Assembly (NCBI RefSeq): GCF_004458765.1
Contig: NZ_SPJX01000185.1
Coordinates: 111,590 to 175,589, forward strand
DNA length: 64,000 nucleotides
Reading direction: 5' to 3'
DNA from: Microvirga pakistanensis
GTDB taxonomy: Bacteria; Pseudomonadota; Alphaproteobacteria; Rhizobiales; Beijerinckiaceae
Shown here: piece by piece, positions 8,404-16,335 of the stretch
How the letters are laid out: every line of letters begins with the position of its first letter
Position numbering within the stretch: the first letter of the stretch is position 1
Notes under the pieces: generated by a model
Databases searched by the model: none
Told to the model about the DNA's origin: nothing
The model's input: only the letters and a program-made list of their open reading frames with translations
Position numbers and translations under genes: made by a program

Positions 8404-9246
8404 CTATCGAGGCGCTGGAGCCTCGAAGCGTTCCATAGCTTCTCGCATGGCGGCCGCGAACGCCGGGTGATCGTAAAGATCGTTGTGCCCGGTTTCCGCA
8501 ATGGTTCGGTCGAGAACGAGATTGGGGATCGCGGTTCTCAGGGGCTCGCTGCGCCGGGCCGGAACAATCGTATCCCGTCCTGCTGCGATCAGGGCGCTGG
8601 GTGTCGGCCGATCGCGGACAAGGTCGATGGTGGGCATATGATGGCGCAGGAGCAAACTTGTCGGAGCCCATGCGAAGTGCTCCCGGGCCAGAGCTTTCAA
8701 TGAATCAAAAGGCGTGACCAGGATCAATCCGGCGAGGGAACGATGATGGGCGAGGTAAGCCGCCACGCCACTGCCGATGCTGAACCCGACCGCGACCACC
8801 ATGCGGGGCCGGACCTGCTGCTCGTGATCGAAGATGGTCAGAGAGTCGGCGAGCAAGGTCTGGGCGCTCGGCTCGCCGGTGCTCGGCGGGTAGCCGCGAT
8901 AGTGGAAGGCAATCACTTCGTGATCGGGAAAAAGGCTATGGACATAAAGCGCCATGGCGTCCGCGTTCCACGCATTGCCGCCGAAACCTAAGAGGAGAGG
9001 CTTGGCATCGGATGTACGGCCGAGCCGCACGCCAACCAATCTTTCGCCGTCGGGCGTGGTCACTTCTAGCCGCTCTGCAGAGCGGGGCAGGGCAGGGCTG
9101 CTGGCTGCCGCTAATTGGGCTGGAAACAGCATTTTCGTCTGCGACAGCGCCGCAACTGATACCAAGCCGGCATAAAGAAGCGCGACGCCAAGGATAAGGT
9201 AAAGCAACCACATTCGGTGTGACCTAGGATGACCAGGAACGCTCAT
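8404..9246 (-). CDS. Membrane-anchored alpha/beta hydrolase (BEM46/ABHD13-like)
   Basis: About 280 residues. An N-terminal hydrophobic segment (MWLLYLILGVALLYAGLVSV, from residue 12) is a likely signal anchor, and the catalytic part would face the periplasm. The nucleophile elbow is GFSIGSG, the catalytic aspartate lies in AAGRDTIVP and the histidine in ETGHNDLY. The oxyanion motif LLLGFGGNAWNAD resembles BEM46/Bem46-like hydrolases; the substrate is unknown. I took the ATG at 9246, one base after the upstream FUSC gene stop, suggesting coupling. A start at 9213, directly at the membrane segment, is equally possible. Confidence 0.82.
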   Translation of the reverse strand: MSVPGHPRSHRMWLLYLILGVALLYAGLVSVAALSQTKMLFPAQLAAASSPALPRSAERLEVTTPDGERLVGVRLGRTSDAKPLLLGFGGNAWNADAMALYVHSLFPDHEVIAFHYRGYPPSTGEPSAQTLLADSLTIFDHEQQVRPRMVVAVGFSIGSGVAAYLAHHRSLAGLILVTPFDSLKALAREHFAWAPTSLLLRHHMPTIDLVRDRPTPSALIAAGRDTIVPARRSEPLRTAIPNLVLDRTIAETGHNDLYDHPAFAAAMREAMERFEAPAPR

Positions 9247-9247
9247 A

Positions 9248-10369
9248 TCAACTCGCGTCCGTCTCGATGGAGCGACGCGCGGCCAGTTCCTCGGCGCGTT
9301 CCAACAGGTCCTCCACGTTTTTCCGGAACTGCTCGAAGGCGAAGCCGAGGGCGAAGACCTGCCCGAAGCTGCCATAGGGGAGATCCTGGGAGAGCGCATG
9401 GGAGCGCAGGGATTCCGTCTCGGACACGAAGGCATGGACCGCCGCGTCGAAGTTTGCGGTGTCGGGCGGCGGCGTGCGGGTGCGCAGGGATTTCGCGATG
9501 CCCAGGAGCAGGGCGCAGGTTTCGTCCCGGAGCGTTTTCAGCGAAGGGCCGAGCCTGTCGAGGAGACCCGCCGGCAAGGGATTGGCGGAGGCACGGCCGA
9601 TCATCACGAGGTCGTGGCGCACCCGATAGAGCGTGCGGATCAGCGGCTCCGGGTCGGCCGCTTCGGTGAGATGGCTCTTGCGTTCCCGCGCCGCCTCTTC
9701 GGCGGCGGCTTCCGCCTTCTTGAGGGCGGCGCGGATCTGCGGGTGAATGGTCTGCAGGGCGCCTCGGCCCTTCGGTTCCGCGACGAGCTCGCCAACATGC
9801 AGCTCGACCAGATCGGCGTTGAGGGAGACGACCCGGGCTGCCGCTTCCGTCATCAGCGTATGCGCCCGCGCCGGCAGAACGAACAGGGACACGACGATGC
9901 CGACGATGTTGCCGAGGGTGATCTCCGCCACCCGGTCGATGGCGGCGGCCACCGGACCGATGGCCTGGCCTGCCGGCGGCAGGAGCATGATCAGCCCCGT
10001 CACGGGCGCCACGCGGAAGCTCGGCTTGACGGCGGCGAGAAGCGCCAGCGGAAACAGGCTGACGATGATGGCAAGGCCCGTGCCGAGCGGCGAGCCGTGA
10101 GGGATGAGCGCGGCGACCGCGCCGCCATAGGCGGCTCCCGCGAAGGTTCCCAGGAACCGTTCCAGGGCGGCTTTGAGGGAACCGCCGACGCTGGCCTGCG
10201 TGATCACCACGGCGGTGATGGCCGCCCAATAGCCCTGGGGGAGATTGAAGAACTTCGTAATGGCGAAGGCAAGGGTGCCCGCGATGGTCACGCGCAGGGC
10301 GAGCTTCATCTCCGCCTGCCGCGCACCGATCCGTCCCGCCGCCCTGTCGATCCACCCTGTCAATGCCAT
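9248..10369 (-). CDS. FUSC family inner-membrane protein
   Basis: A 373-residue protein. The N-terminal half (residues 20-165) holds several hydrophobic segments, including the FUSC signature GYWAAITAVVITQASVGGSLKAALERFLGT. A cytosolic, charged alpha-helical half follows, with a coiled-coil-like KKAEAAAEEAARERK near 225. FUSC proteins (YccS, AaeB and others) are linked to efflux of aromatic acids and similar compounds; no partner membrane-fusion gene is nearby, so the substrate is unknown. The downstream hydrolase gene starts immediately after the stop and probably shares the transcript. Confidence 0.85.
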   Translation of the reverse strand: MALTGWIDRAAGRIGARQAEMKLALRVTIAGTLAFAITKFFNLPQGYWAAITAVVITQASVGGSLKAALERFLGTFAGAAYGGAVAALIPHGSPLGTGLAIIVSLFPLALLAAVKPSFRVAPVTGLIMLLPPAGQAIGPVAAAIDRVAEITLGNIVGIVVSLFVLPARAHTLMTEAAARVVSLNADLVELHVGELVAEPKGRGALQTIHPQIRAALKKAEAAAEEAARERKSHLTEAADPEPLIRTLYRVRHDLVMIGRASANPLPAGLLDRLGPSLKTLRDETCALLLGIAKSLRTRTPPPDTANFDAAVHAFVSETESLRSHALSQDLPYGSFGQVFALGFAFEQFRKNVEDLLERAEELAARRSIETDAS

Positions 10370-10414
10370 GCGATTCTCCGAACGCAGAGCATAGGGGGTG
10401 GTTCGCCGATCGGG

Positions 10415-10624
10415 CTATGCGCCGTGAACTTGAGAGATCTGCGCGTCGGTTTCCAGCACCTGAAGGCTGGAGCCGCAATCGGCGCAAAGGCCGAGCTCCG
10501 GCGAGGCGATCATCTGCATGGTGCGGCATTCCGGGCAGCCTTTCATGGCCATCCGGAGAACCCCCTGAATCTGGCTTGCGCCTTGTCTATGCGCTTCGCT
10601 GACCTGAACGGCATGGTCGAACAT
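10415..10624 (-). CDS. Small zinc-ribbon protein
   Basis: A 69-residue protein with two CxxC knuckles (CPEC and CADC) spaced about 15 residues apart, enough for one zinc ribbon. The start at 10624 has an excellent ribosome site (GGGAGG, 5 nt spacing), which supports translation. The rest is polar and shows no membrane segment. I do not recognise a named family. It sits 45 bp upstream of the FUSC gene on the same strand and may be cotranscribed with it. Confidence 0.6.
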   Translation of the reverse strand: MFDHAVQVSEAHRQGASQIQGVLRMAMKGCPECRTMQMIASPELGLCADCGSSLQVLETDAQISQVHGA

Positions 10625-10694
10625 CGTCGCCTCCCTGGAAGGATGCGATGTTACTCCCTAACGATTCTCCCGGCAAGTGGAGGAGAGGAGGTAG

Positions 10695-11069
10695 TCAGAC
10701 GGGCTCGCGATGCCCGGTGGCAAGGGTGACCTCCATGCGGGTGACGAGGCTTGCCACGACCGAGAAGAGCCCGAAAAGGACATGGGGCAGGTAAACCCGG
10801 TCTGAGAAGCCGAGCAGGAAGGGCGAAGCTGCCAGGAGCGCGCCTGCGGCGCCGTCCAGCATCAGGTGCAGCGACATGGGCAGGAGGCGCACGACCCCGA
10901 GCTCGTAGGCTGTGAGCATGGAATAAAGGATCGCTCCCGCGCCGAACACGACGGCGGTCCATGTCGCTGCGGTCACATCCGCGAAGCCGAACAGCCAGGG
11001 AGCCGCAAGAAGCGCTACACCCCAGAGATAGTCGATCGCGCCGTGAACGCTGGTGGGAAGAAAACGCAT
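10695..11069 (-). CDS. SPW-repeat membrane protein, copy 1
   Basis: A 124-residue membrane protein with four hydrophobic segments arranged as two similar halves: HGAIDYLWGVALLAAPWLFGFAD and HLMLDGAAGALLAASPFLLGFSD. These are the SPW repeat motif, usually annotated as unknown function. A paralog lies at 41712-42089. A consensus EcfG promoter at 11092-11116 predicts a transcript start near 11083; this rules out the longer start at 11099 and supports ATG 11069. Expression is therefore expected under general stress. Function is not known. Confidence 0.82.
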   Translation of the reverse strand: MRFLPTSVHGAIDYLWGVALLAAPWLFGFADVTAATWTAVVFGAGAILYSMLTAYELGVVRLLPMSLHLMLDGAAGALLAASPFLLGFSDRVYLPHVLFGLFSVVASLVTRMEVTLATGHREPV

Positions 11070-11091
11070 CGTTCGGTCCTTGCTCCTCGCC

Positions 11092-11116
11092 AACGTCATG
11101 GGGCAGGGCCTGTTCC
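11092..11116 (-). promoter_or_regulatory. Sigma-EcfG promoter of SPW gene
   Basis: Reading the minus strand: GGAAC (11116-11112), 16 nt, CGTT (11095-11092). This is an exact match to the alphaproteobacterial general stress sigma factor consensus GGAAC-N16/17-CGTT, 23 bp upstream of the SPW start codon. Confidence 0.75.
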
Positions 11117-11125
11117 CGCGCGAGC

Positions 11126-11181
11126 GACCCGAAGGGCCGCGTCAGCGAGAACCGGGTCCACTTTTTCGCACGATGCGCTAG
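11126..11181 (+). repeat. Dispersed intergenic repeat, copy 2
   Basis: Same 56-bp element and same orientation as 6229-6284, three mismatches. It sits between the EcfG promoter of the SPW gene and the start of the 83-aa gene at 11191, so the latter's 5' region is largely repeat. Confidence 0.75.
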
Positions 11182-11190
11182 ATCGCCTTG

Positions 11191-11442
11191 ATGAGCAGAA
11201 TTCGATGGCAGCAGGACGAGGTGGCCGGCGTGCCACTCAAGCGTCACATGGGCTTCGTAGGGGCGGTCGAGGTCGGCAGCGTCGCCTATGACGGCAGCAA
11301 CCGGTTCTGGATCTGGTCGACGCCCCTGCAGGAGGACGTCTGGGGCTATGGATCCACGGAGGATGCTGCGAAGGCCGCCCTCGAACATTGGCTTGTGGCG
11401 TGGCTCGAAAACTTCAGGCCATTCTTTCAGGCCGGCGCATGA
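11191..11442 (+). CDS. Hypothetical protein, 83 aa
   Basis: A small soluble protein rich in aromatic residues (WIWSTPLQEDVWGYG; HWLVAWLENFRPFF). The pattern FVGAVEVGSVAYD, then a W-rich strand, then EDAAKAALEHWL at the C-terminus reads as a compact alpha/beta domain of the kind seen in short rhizobial hypotheticals. No named family is recognised. The ATG at 11191 is only 10 bp after the dispersed repeat and has a weak ribosome site, so expression level is uncertain. Confidence 0.55.
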   Translation: MSRIRWQQDEVAGVPLKRHMGFVGAVEVGSVAYDGSNRFWIWSTPLQEDVWGYGSTEDAAKAALEHWLVAWLENFRPFFQAGA

Positions 11443-11478
11443 GCGCCAGCTTCAAGGAATACGGATCGTCTGCGGCGC

Positions 11479-11703
11479 TCAGATCCGTGTGGTGCGGCGA
11501 CCGCGTCCCAGGAAGTAGTAGAGCAGCGCGGCGATCACGACCACCGCCAGAACGACCCACAGCCAGGTGCTCGTCTCACCGTCCCCGGCGGCTCCCGCAT
11601 CGCCCGGTGCGGCCGTTCCGCCGGTTGGGGCCTGCGCCATGGCAAGGGCGCTCCAGGCCGTCAGCATCATCGTCAGCAACGATACCTTGATGGTCTCGAT
11701 CAT
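11479..11703 (-). CDS. Small exported single-pass membrane protein
   Basis: A 74-residue protein: signal peptide (residues 1-23, ending ALAMAQ), a short Gly/Ala/Pro linker, one transmembrane helix (TWLWVVLAVVVIAALLYYFL) and a basic tail GRGRRTTRI. This resembles small 'WE/AYAP'-type stress membrane proteins but matches none I can name. GGAGG lies 7 nt before the ATG, and a perfect EcfG promoter lies 37 bp upstream, giving a leader of about 27 nt. That strongly supports a real, stress-induced gene. Confidence 0.7.
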   Translation of the reverse strand: MIETIKVSLLTMMLTAWSALAMAQAPTGGTAAPGDAGAAGDGETSTWLWVVLAVVVIAALLYYFLGRGRRTTRI

Positions 11704-11739
11704 GAGTCATCCTCCCAGGCGTGATCGCCTCTGCAGATC

Positions 11740-11764
11740 AACGTCGCCTGCCCCATGCTGTTCC
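11740..11764 (-). promoter_or_regulatory. Sigma-EcfG promoter of small membrane protein gene
   Basis: Minus strand GGAAC (11764-11760), 16 nt, CGTT (11743-11740): exact consensus match, with predicted start near 11730 and ATG at 11703. Confidence 0.78.
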
Positions 11765-11930
11765 TCAGGCCACCGGGCCCGGAAGGCTGAGGAACACGGG
11801 TCCTTCCGACTTGGTTGCCTTGCTGGGCATCGCTCAACCGAAAGTTCGATCGTCGTGGATGTTCTGTTGTCAAGGCCGCTCCTTTGGGCCATGTTATTTA
11901 GTATTGCGTGGAGCAGATGAGGACGGATCC

Positions 11931-12566
11931 ATGAACCACGTGGTTCTGCTCGGCGACAGCGTGTTCGACAATGGTGCCTATGTGAAACCTGGGGAGCCCG
12001 ATGTCCTGGCTCAGGTTCAGGCGAGGCTTCCGGAATCCTGGCGCGCCACCAGCAACGCTGTCGACGGAGCAATCACGGCGGGCGTGGAGCGCCAGCTTGC
12101 CCATGTGCCGAGCGATGCCAGTCACCTGATCCTGAGCATCGGTGGCAACGATGCGCTCGGCGCGAGTGGAATTCTGAGGGAAAGCGCCCGTTCGGTGGCG
12201 GAGGTGATGAGCCGTATTGCGGATGTCCGGGATTCCTTTGCGCGCAGCTACCGCAAGATGCTGGATCAGGTCATGAGCCGCCGTCTCCCGACCGCGCTCT
12301 GCACGATCTATGACGGACGCTTTCCCGACCAGGAGGAACAGCGCCAGGCGGCGACGGCTCTGTCGGTCTTCAACGATGTCATCACGCGCGAAACCTTCGG
12401 CAGAAGGCTCGCCTTGATCGACCTGCGGCTGATCTGCAATCAGCACGAGGATTATGCGAACCCGATCGAACCCTCGGCGATCGGCGGCGCCAAGATCGCG
12501 AATGCGATCGTGCAGGCGGTAGCGGGGAACACCATCTTTCCTCGGTCGCAGGTCTATGCCGAGTAA
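11931..12566 (+). CDS. SGNH/GDSL hydrolase family protein
   Basis: About 211 residues. Block I is VVLLGDSVFDNG (nucleophilic Ser), block III is SIGGNDALGASG and the family Asn is in place. A clear block V with DxxH is not obvious, since the C-terminal part reads NPIEPSAIGGAKIANAI, so the catalytic Asp-His pair may be degenerate. E/SAIGG near the end is typical of a subgroup of rhizobial GDSL proteins of unknown substrate. No signal peptide is seen, so it is probably cytosolic. Start chosen at the ATG before block I; in-frame codons upstream look non-coding. Confidence 0.8.
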   Translation: MNHVVLLGDSVFDNGAYVKPGEPDVLAQVQARLPESWRATSNAVDGAITAGVERQLAHVPSDASHLILSIGGNDALGASGILRESARSVAEVMSRIADVRDSFARSYRKMLDQVMSRRLPTALCTIYDGRFPDQEEQRQAATALSVFNDVITRETFGRRLALIDLRLICNQHEDYANPIEPSAIGGAKIANAIVQAVAGNTIFPRSQVYAE

Positions 12567-12792
12567 GCGGCAGCGTAGCCCGGCCCGGAGCATCTGAAGA
12601 TCAGGGAAAAAGACGCGATTACTTGCTCTCGGAGCTGCTTGGCAGCATCCAAGTTATTGTAGTGCAGTATGAACGCCATATGAATGGTAATCGCGACACT
12701 TTTGCTTAGTAATCGTTGGGCGTGAAACCTTTTTCAACTTACAAGCTTGATTAGGCACGAATGGTGCTCACCATTTTGGTATGAGGTTTGTC

Positions 12793-13356
12793 ATGAAGAA
12801 GGTGATCCTGCTCTCGAGCGCCGCCTTGCTGACCGTCGCAAGCATCGGCTCGGCTCAAGCTCAGAGGGTCTATCGCGACGGCTGGCGTGGCGGTTACCAC
12901 CACCATCATCATCGCGGCTGGGGCAATGGCGGTGCGCTCGCCGCCGGCCTCATCGGTGGCGCTGTCCTCGGCGGCCTGATCAGCGCCGCTGCGACCCCGG
13001 CCTATGGTTATCCCGCTTACGGCTATGGCTATCCAGCTTACGGCTACCGCTATGGCTACAGCGCTCCGGCCTACAGCTATGGCTACGGCTACGACTATCC
13101 ATACAACTACGGCTATTACGCCGCCCCGGTCGCGACCCGCGTGGTCTATGCTCCACCGGTTTATCGCACCCGGGTCGTTTATCGGCAGCCGGCCTATCGC
13201 ACCCGGGTCGTCTACCGTCAGCCGCAATATCGGACGCGGGTCGTCTACCGTCGCGACGGCAGGCCCGCCCGCGTCGTCCGCGCGGTCCGTCGCGACGTGG
13301 TGACCACCGGCTCCATCCGCGAGCGCCGGCCTGTTCGGGTGAATTATCGCTACTGA
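12793..13356 (+). CDS. Secreted Gly/Tyr-rich repeat protein
   Basis: About 187 residues with a signal peptide MKKVILLSSAALLTVASIGSAQA. The mature protein has a histidine run (GGYHHHHHRGW), a glycine-rich hydrophobic patch (AAGLIGGAVLGGLISAA), a tract of YGYPAYGYGY-type repeats, then four RTRVVY repeats and a basic C-terminus. Such surface or envelope proteins are common in Bradyrhizobium and Methylobacteriaceae; function is unknown. I prefer ATG 12793 because GAGG in the preceding codons is at ribosome-site distance; an ATG at 12781 would swallow that site. A clean terminator follows. Confidence 0.8.
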   Translation: MKKVILLSSAALLTVASIGSAQAQRVYRDGWRGGYHHHHHRGWGNGGALAAGLIGGAVLGGLISAAATPAYGYPAYGYGYPAYGYRYGYSAPAYSYGYGYDYPYNYGYYAAPVATRVVYAPPVYRTRVVYRQPAYRTRVVYRQPQYRTRVVYRRDGRPARVVRAVRRDVVTTGSIRERRPVRVNYRY

Positions 13357-13384
13357 TCGATCGCGACGACCGGTCATCGACGCG

Positions 13385-13410
13385 AGGCCGCCTCCGAGAG
13401 GCGGCCTTTT
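13385..13410 (+). terminator. Intrinsic terminator after GY-rich protein
   Basis: Perfect 9-bp stem AGGCCGCCT (13385-13393) / AGGCGGCCT (13399-13407), loop CCGAG, T-run to 13410. Confidence 0.85.
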
Positions 13411-13444
13411 CATTTCGTGGGGCTTGAGCGACGATTCCCCGCGG

Positions 13445-14821
13445 TCAAAGAACCCGTCCCGGATTGAGGATGCCCTGCGGGTCGAGGGTGCGTTTCATCC
13501 GGGCCATGAGCGCCAGCTCGGCGTCGGAGCGACTCAGGGAGAGATAGGGACGTTTGATGCGTCCGATTCCGTGCTCGGCGGAGATGGATCCCCCGAGCCG
13601 CGACACGAGATCGTAGACGAGGCCCTGAACGCCTGTCTTGGTCTCGCTCGTCATGTCGCGGATGGCCACGTTGATGTGGATGTTGCTGTCCGCCACATGA
13701 CCGAACACCACATAGACCGCGTCCGGATATTGCTTGGGCATCTCCTGGCGCAGGTGCTCCACGGCCTCCGTCATGCGGTCGAGAGGCACGCTGACGTCGA
13801 AGCGGATTTCCTCCGGCAGGAAGCGGCCGTACTCGTAGGGCGTCTCCCGGTAGGCCCAGAAGCGGTTCCGGTCGGCCCGCGATTGGGCGACGACCGCATC
13901 CGTGATGAGGCCCTGTTCGTAGAACTCGGCGAGAAGCGTCGAGAAGGCCTCCGTGCCTGCGGGTTCTTCGCCCATGTCGGCCTCGATCAGCAGGGTCAGA
14001 TCGTGCTCCTCATCGAAGGCGGCCGGAAGGCCGCAGATCCGGGTCGCGACCGTCATGAACTCCCGCCACATGGCCTCGAAGACGAGGAGGCGTCCCGGGT
14101 GGGCCTGCTGGAATTGGCGCAGCACCGCGAGGGCATCCTCGAAGCTGCCCACGGCGCAGAGGGCCGTCTGCACGGCTTGCGGTTTGGGATGGAGACCGAT
14201 CACGACGCGCGTGATGATGCCGAGCGTTCCCTCGCTGCCGATGAAGAGCTGCGTCCAGTCGTATCCCGCATTGTTCTTCAGCATCTTGTTGAGCGAGCGC
14301 ACGACCGTGCCGTCGGCCAGCACCGCCTCCAGCCCCAGGATGTTGCGCCTGGTCATGCCGTAGCGCAGCACCTGGTTGCCGCCGGCATTGGTGGCAGCGT
14401 TGCCGCCGATGGTGCAGGTGCCGCGGGCACCGAGATCGATTCCGCAGAGGAAGCCCGCGTTCTCGGCGGCCTGCTGAACGACGGCGAGAGGGGTGCCCGC
14501 AAGAGCCGTGAGGGTCGCGCTGGCCGCGTCGACTTCCTCGATCCCGTTCATGCGTTCGAGGGAGAGCGCGATCTCTCCCGCCTGCGGATGGGCGCCGCCC
14601 GCGAGCCCCGTCAGGCCGCCCTGGGTAACGACGGGTTGGTTGTGCTCATGGCAGATCCGCAGGGCCGTCGCGACGTCTTCGGTGGTCTGGGGAAGGATCA
14701 GGGCCTGGGGCACGGTCGGCTCCAGGCCGCTGGCATCGGCGTGGTTGCGGGCAGGGATGTCGGCGCCGAGGCGAATCTGGGGGCCCAGGGCGGCGACGAG
14801 GGCTTCAACGACTGTGCTCAT
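13445..14821 (-). CDS. FAD-binding (GlcD/D-lactate dehydrogenase type) oxidoreductase
   Basis: A 458-residue protein of the VAO/PCMH flavoprotein family. The FAD-binding PCMH region holds GLTGLAGGAHPQAGEIALSL and GTCTIGGNAATNAGGNQV. The C-terminal FAD-oxidase domain ends in SAEHGIGRIKRPYL and LDPQGILNPGRVL. Relatives oxidise D-2-hydroxy acids (D-lactate, glycolate, D-2-hydroxyglutarate), passing electrons to a quinone or cytochrome. Its stop is 89 bp after a terminator for the preceding gene, and it lies 49 bp downstream of the enolase-superfamily dehydratase on the same strand, so a role in oxidising a sugar-derived 2-hydroxy acid is likely. The specific substrate is not evident from sequence. 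Confidence 0.85.
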   Translation of the reverse strand: MSTVVEALVAALGPQIRLGADIPARNHADASGLEPTVPQALILPQTTEDVATALRICHEHNQPVVTQGGLTGLAGGAHPQAGEIALSLERMNGIEEVDAASATLTALAGTPLAVVQQAAENAGFLCGIDLGARGTCTIGGNAATNAGGNQVLRYGMTRRNILGLEAVLADGTVVRSLNKMLKNNAGYDWTQLFIGSEGTLGIITRVVIGLHPKPQAVQTALCAVGSFEDALAVLRQFQQAHPGRLLVFEAMWREFMTVATRICGLPAAFDEEHDLTLLIEADMGEEPAGTEAFSTLLAEFYEQGLITDAVVAQSRADRNRFWAYRETPYEYGRFLPEEIRFDVSVPLDRMTEAVEHLRQEMPKQYPDAVYVVFGHVADSNIHINVAIRDMTSETKTGVQGLVYDLVSRLGGSISAEHGIGRIKRPYLSLSRSDAELALMARMKRTLDPQGILNPGRVL

Positions 14822-14870
14822 CGGGTTGCGTCTTCCAAAAAAGTCTTTGTCCGGTCGGAAACGCTGGTGC

Positions 14871-16070
14871 TCAGACCGCATCGGTCACGCGCACGATGGC
14901 GTCCGGGCGCTTCCAGATCTCCGGCAGCAATTCAAGCCCGAGACCCGGTTTCATGTTCACGGTGACCTCTCCCTTCGCGACGGTCGGGAGCTCGGTCACG
15001 AGTTCCGTATACCATCCGGTATAGAAGGCCCGGACGCTTTCCTGGATGAGCGCATTGCGCGCGTGCAGGGAGAAATGGCAGGACGCGGCGTAAACCACCG
15101 GTCCGGTGCAGTCGTGCGGCGCGACGGGAACATGCCAGGCTTCCGCCAAGGCCGCGATCTTGCGCGCTTCCGTCAAACCACCGCACCAGGACAGGTCAAG
15201 CATGGCCACGCCCGCCACGCCGGTTTCGAGATATTCCCGGAAGGCGTGGGTGTAGGACAGGGTCTCCGAGGCGCAGACCCATGCCTTCGAATGCCGCGCG
15301 TATTCCTTCAGGTCGCCGATATTGTCGAGGCGGAACGGATCCTCGTGCCAATAGGTGTCGAACTCCGCGAGCGCGTCTGCGAGCTTCTTGGCCATGGGCA
15401 GGCTCCACAGGGAGTGGAACTCCACCATGATGTCCATCCTGTCGCCCACGGCCTTGCGGATCTTCGCGAAGGGTTCGAGGGCGGTTCGCAGCTCCCCCGG
15501 CGTGATGTCGTAGCCGTTGCTGCGCTCGGCCGCGACGTCGAAGGGCCAGATCTTCATGCCGGTGATGCCCTGCTCCAGAAGCGAGTGGGCGAGATCGTCG
15601 GCGCAGTTCAGGAAGGCTTCGAGATCCTCGTAGTCGCCTTCGGCCTCTCCGACGCCCCAGTTCGCCACCTTTTGCGCGCGGCCGTCACGGATGTACCGGT
15701 AGCCGGCGCAGGTGTTGTACACGCGGATCCGGTCGCGCGAGCGGCCGCCCAGCATGTCGCAGACGGGCTTGCCATGGGCCTTGCCGAAGATGTCCCACAG
15801 GGCGATGTCGACGGCCGAGTTGCCACGGGTCTCCACGCCCGCGGAGCGCCACCCGAGATAGGTCTGCAGATCGCGGTTGATTCCTTCGATCTGAAGAGGA
15901 TCGCGCCCGATCAGCTTCGCCGCCACGGTCTCATGGATGTAGGCCTCGACGGCGGCCGCCCCCATGAAGGTCTCGCCCAGGCCCACGATGCCCTCGTCCG
16001 TGTGAAGGCGCACCCAGACGATGTTCGCGAACTCCCGAAGCCGGATGGTCTCGACACGGGTGATCTTCAT
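14871..16070 (-). CDS. Mandelate racemase/muconate lactonizing enzyme family dehydratase
   Basis: A 399-residue enolase-superfamily protein predicted to dehydrate an aldonic or related sugar acid. The N-terminal cap (residues 1-130) includes GLGETFMGA, and a TIM barrel follows. Visible ligands are the general base in GMKIWPFD, metal ligands in VEFHSLW, WHEDPF and ASETLS, and the C-terminal APHDCTGPVV. This pattern is like galactonate/gluconate dehydratases rather than muconate cycloisomerase. It is divergent from the TRAP transporter (265-bp shared control region) and upstream of the FAD oxidase, suggesting one regulated catabolic unit. No regulator gene is adjacent. Substrate unknown. Confidence 0.85.
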   Translation of the reverse strand: MKITRVETIRLREFANIVWVRLHTDEGIVGLGETFMGAAAVEAYIHETVAAKLIGRDPLQIEGINRDLQTYLGWRSAGVETRGNSAVDIALWDIFGKAHGKPVCDMLGGRSRDRIRVYNTCAGYRYIRDGRAQKVANWGVGEAEGDYEDLEAFLNCADDLAHSLLEQGITGMKIWPFDVAAERSNGYDITPGELRTALEPFAKIRKAVGDRMDIMVEFHSLWSLPMAKKLADALAEFDTYWHEDPFRLDNIGDLKEYARHSKAWVCASETLSYTHAFREYLETGVAGVAMLDLSWCGGLTEARKIAALAEAWHVPVAPHDCTGPVVYAASCHFSLHARNALIQESVRAFYTGWYTELVTELPTVAKGEVTVNMKPGLGLELLPEIWKRPDAIVRVTDAV

Positions 16071-16335
16071 GGGACTCTCCTGGAGTTGCGCCTCCGGAGC
16101 GGGCCGGGGGACGGGAGCAACGGGTCACGGTGCGCCTGAAAGGATATGCACGCGGGCGCCCTGAGATCCACTGCCGGCCGCTTCGAGGCCGAATATCATC
16201 AAGTCCGACGCGCAACAATGATGCGGTGCAGGCGTCTCATACCATTAGCTGATCCGGCTTCGACCCCACTCGGCTTGAATAATCCTCCCCGACGAACAGA
16301 ATAGTACCAAACCGATAAGACAGGGTGGAGGAGCC

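Noticed and set aside
11783..11811. Plus-strand GGAAC...GGTT ahead of the SGNH hydrolase
   Set aside because: Spacing and -10 fit only if N17-GGTT is accepted, and it lies 120 bp from the ATG; too weak compared with the exact sites.
12781..12792. Start of the GY-rich protein at 12781
   Set aside because: The bases 12781-12792 contain the likely GAGG ribosome site for ATG 12793, and the signal peptide begins at MKKV.
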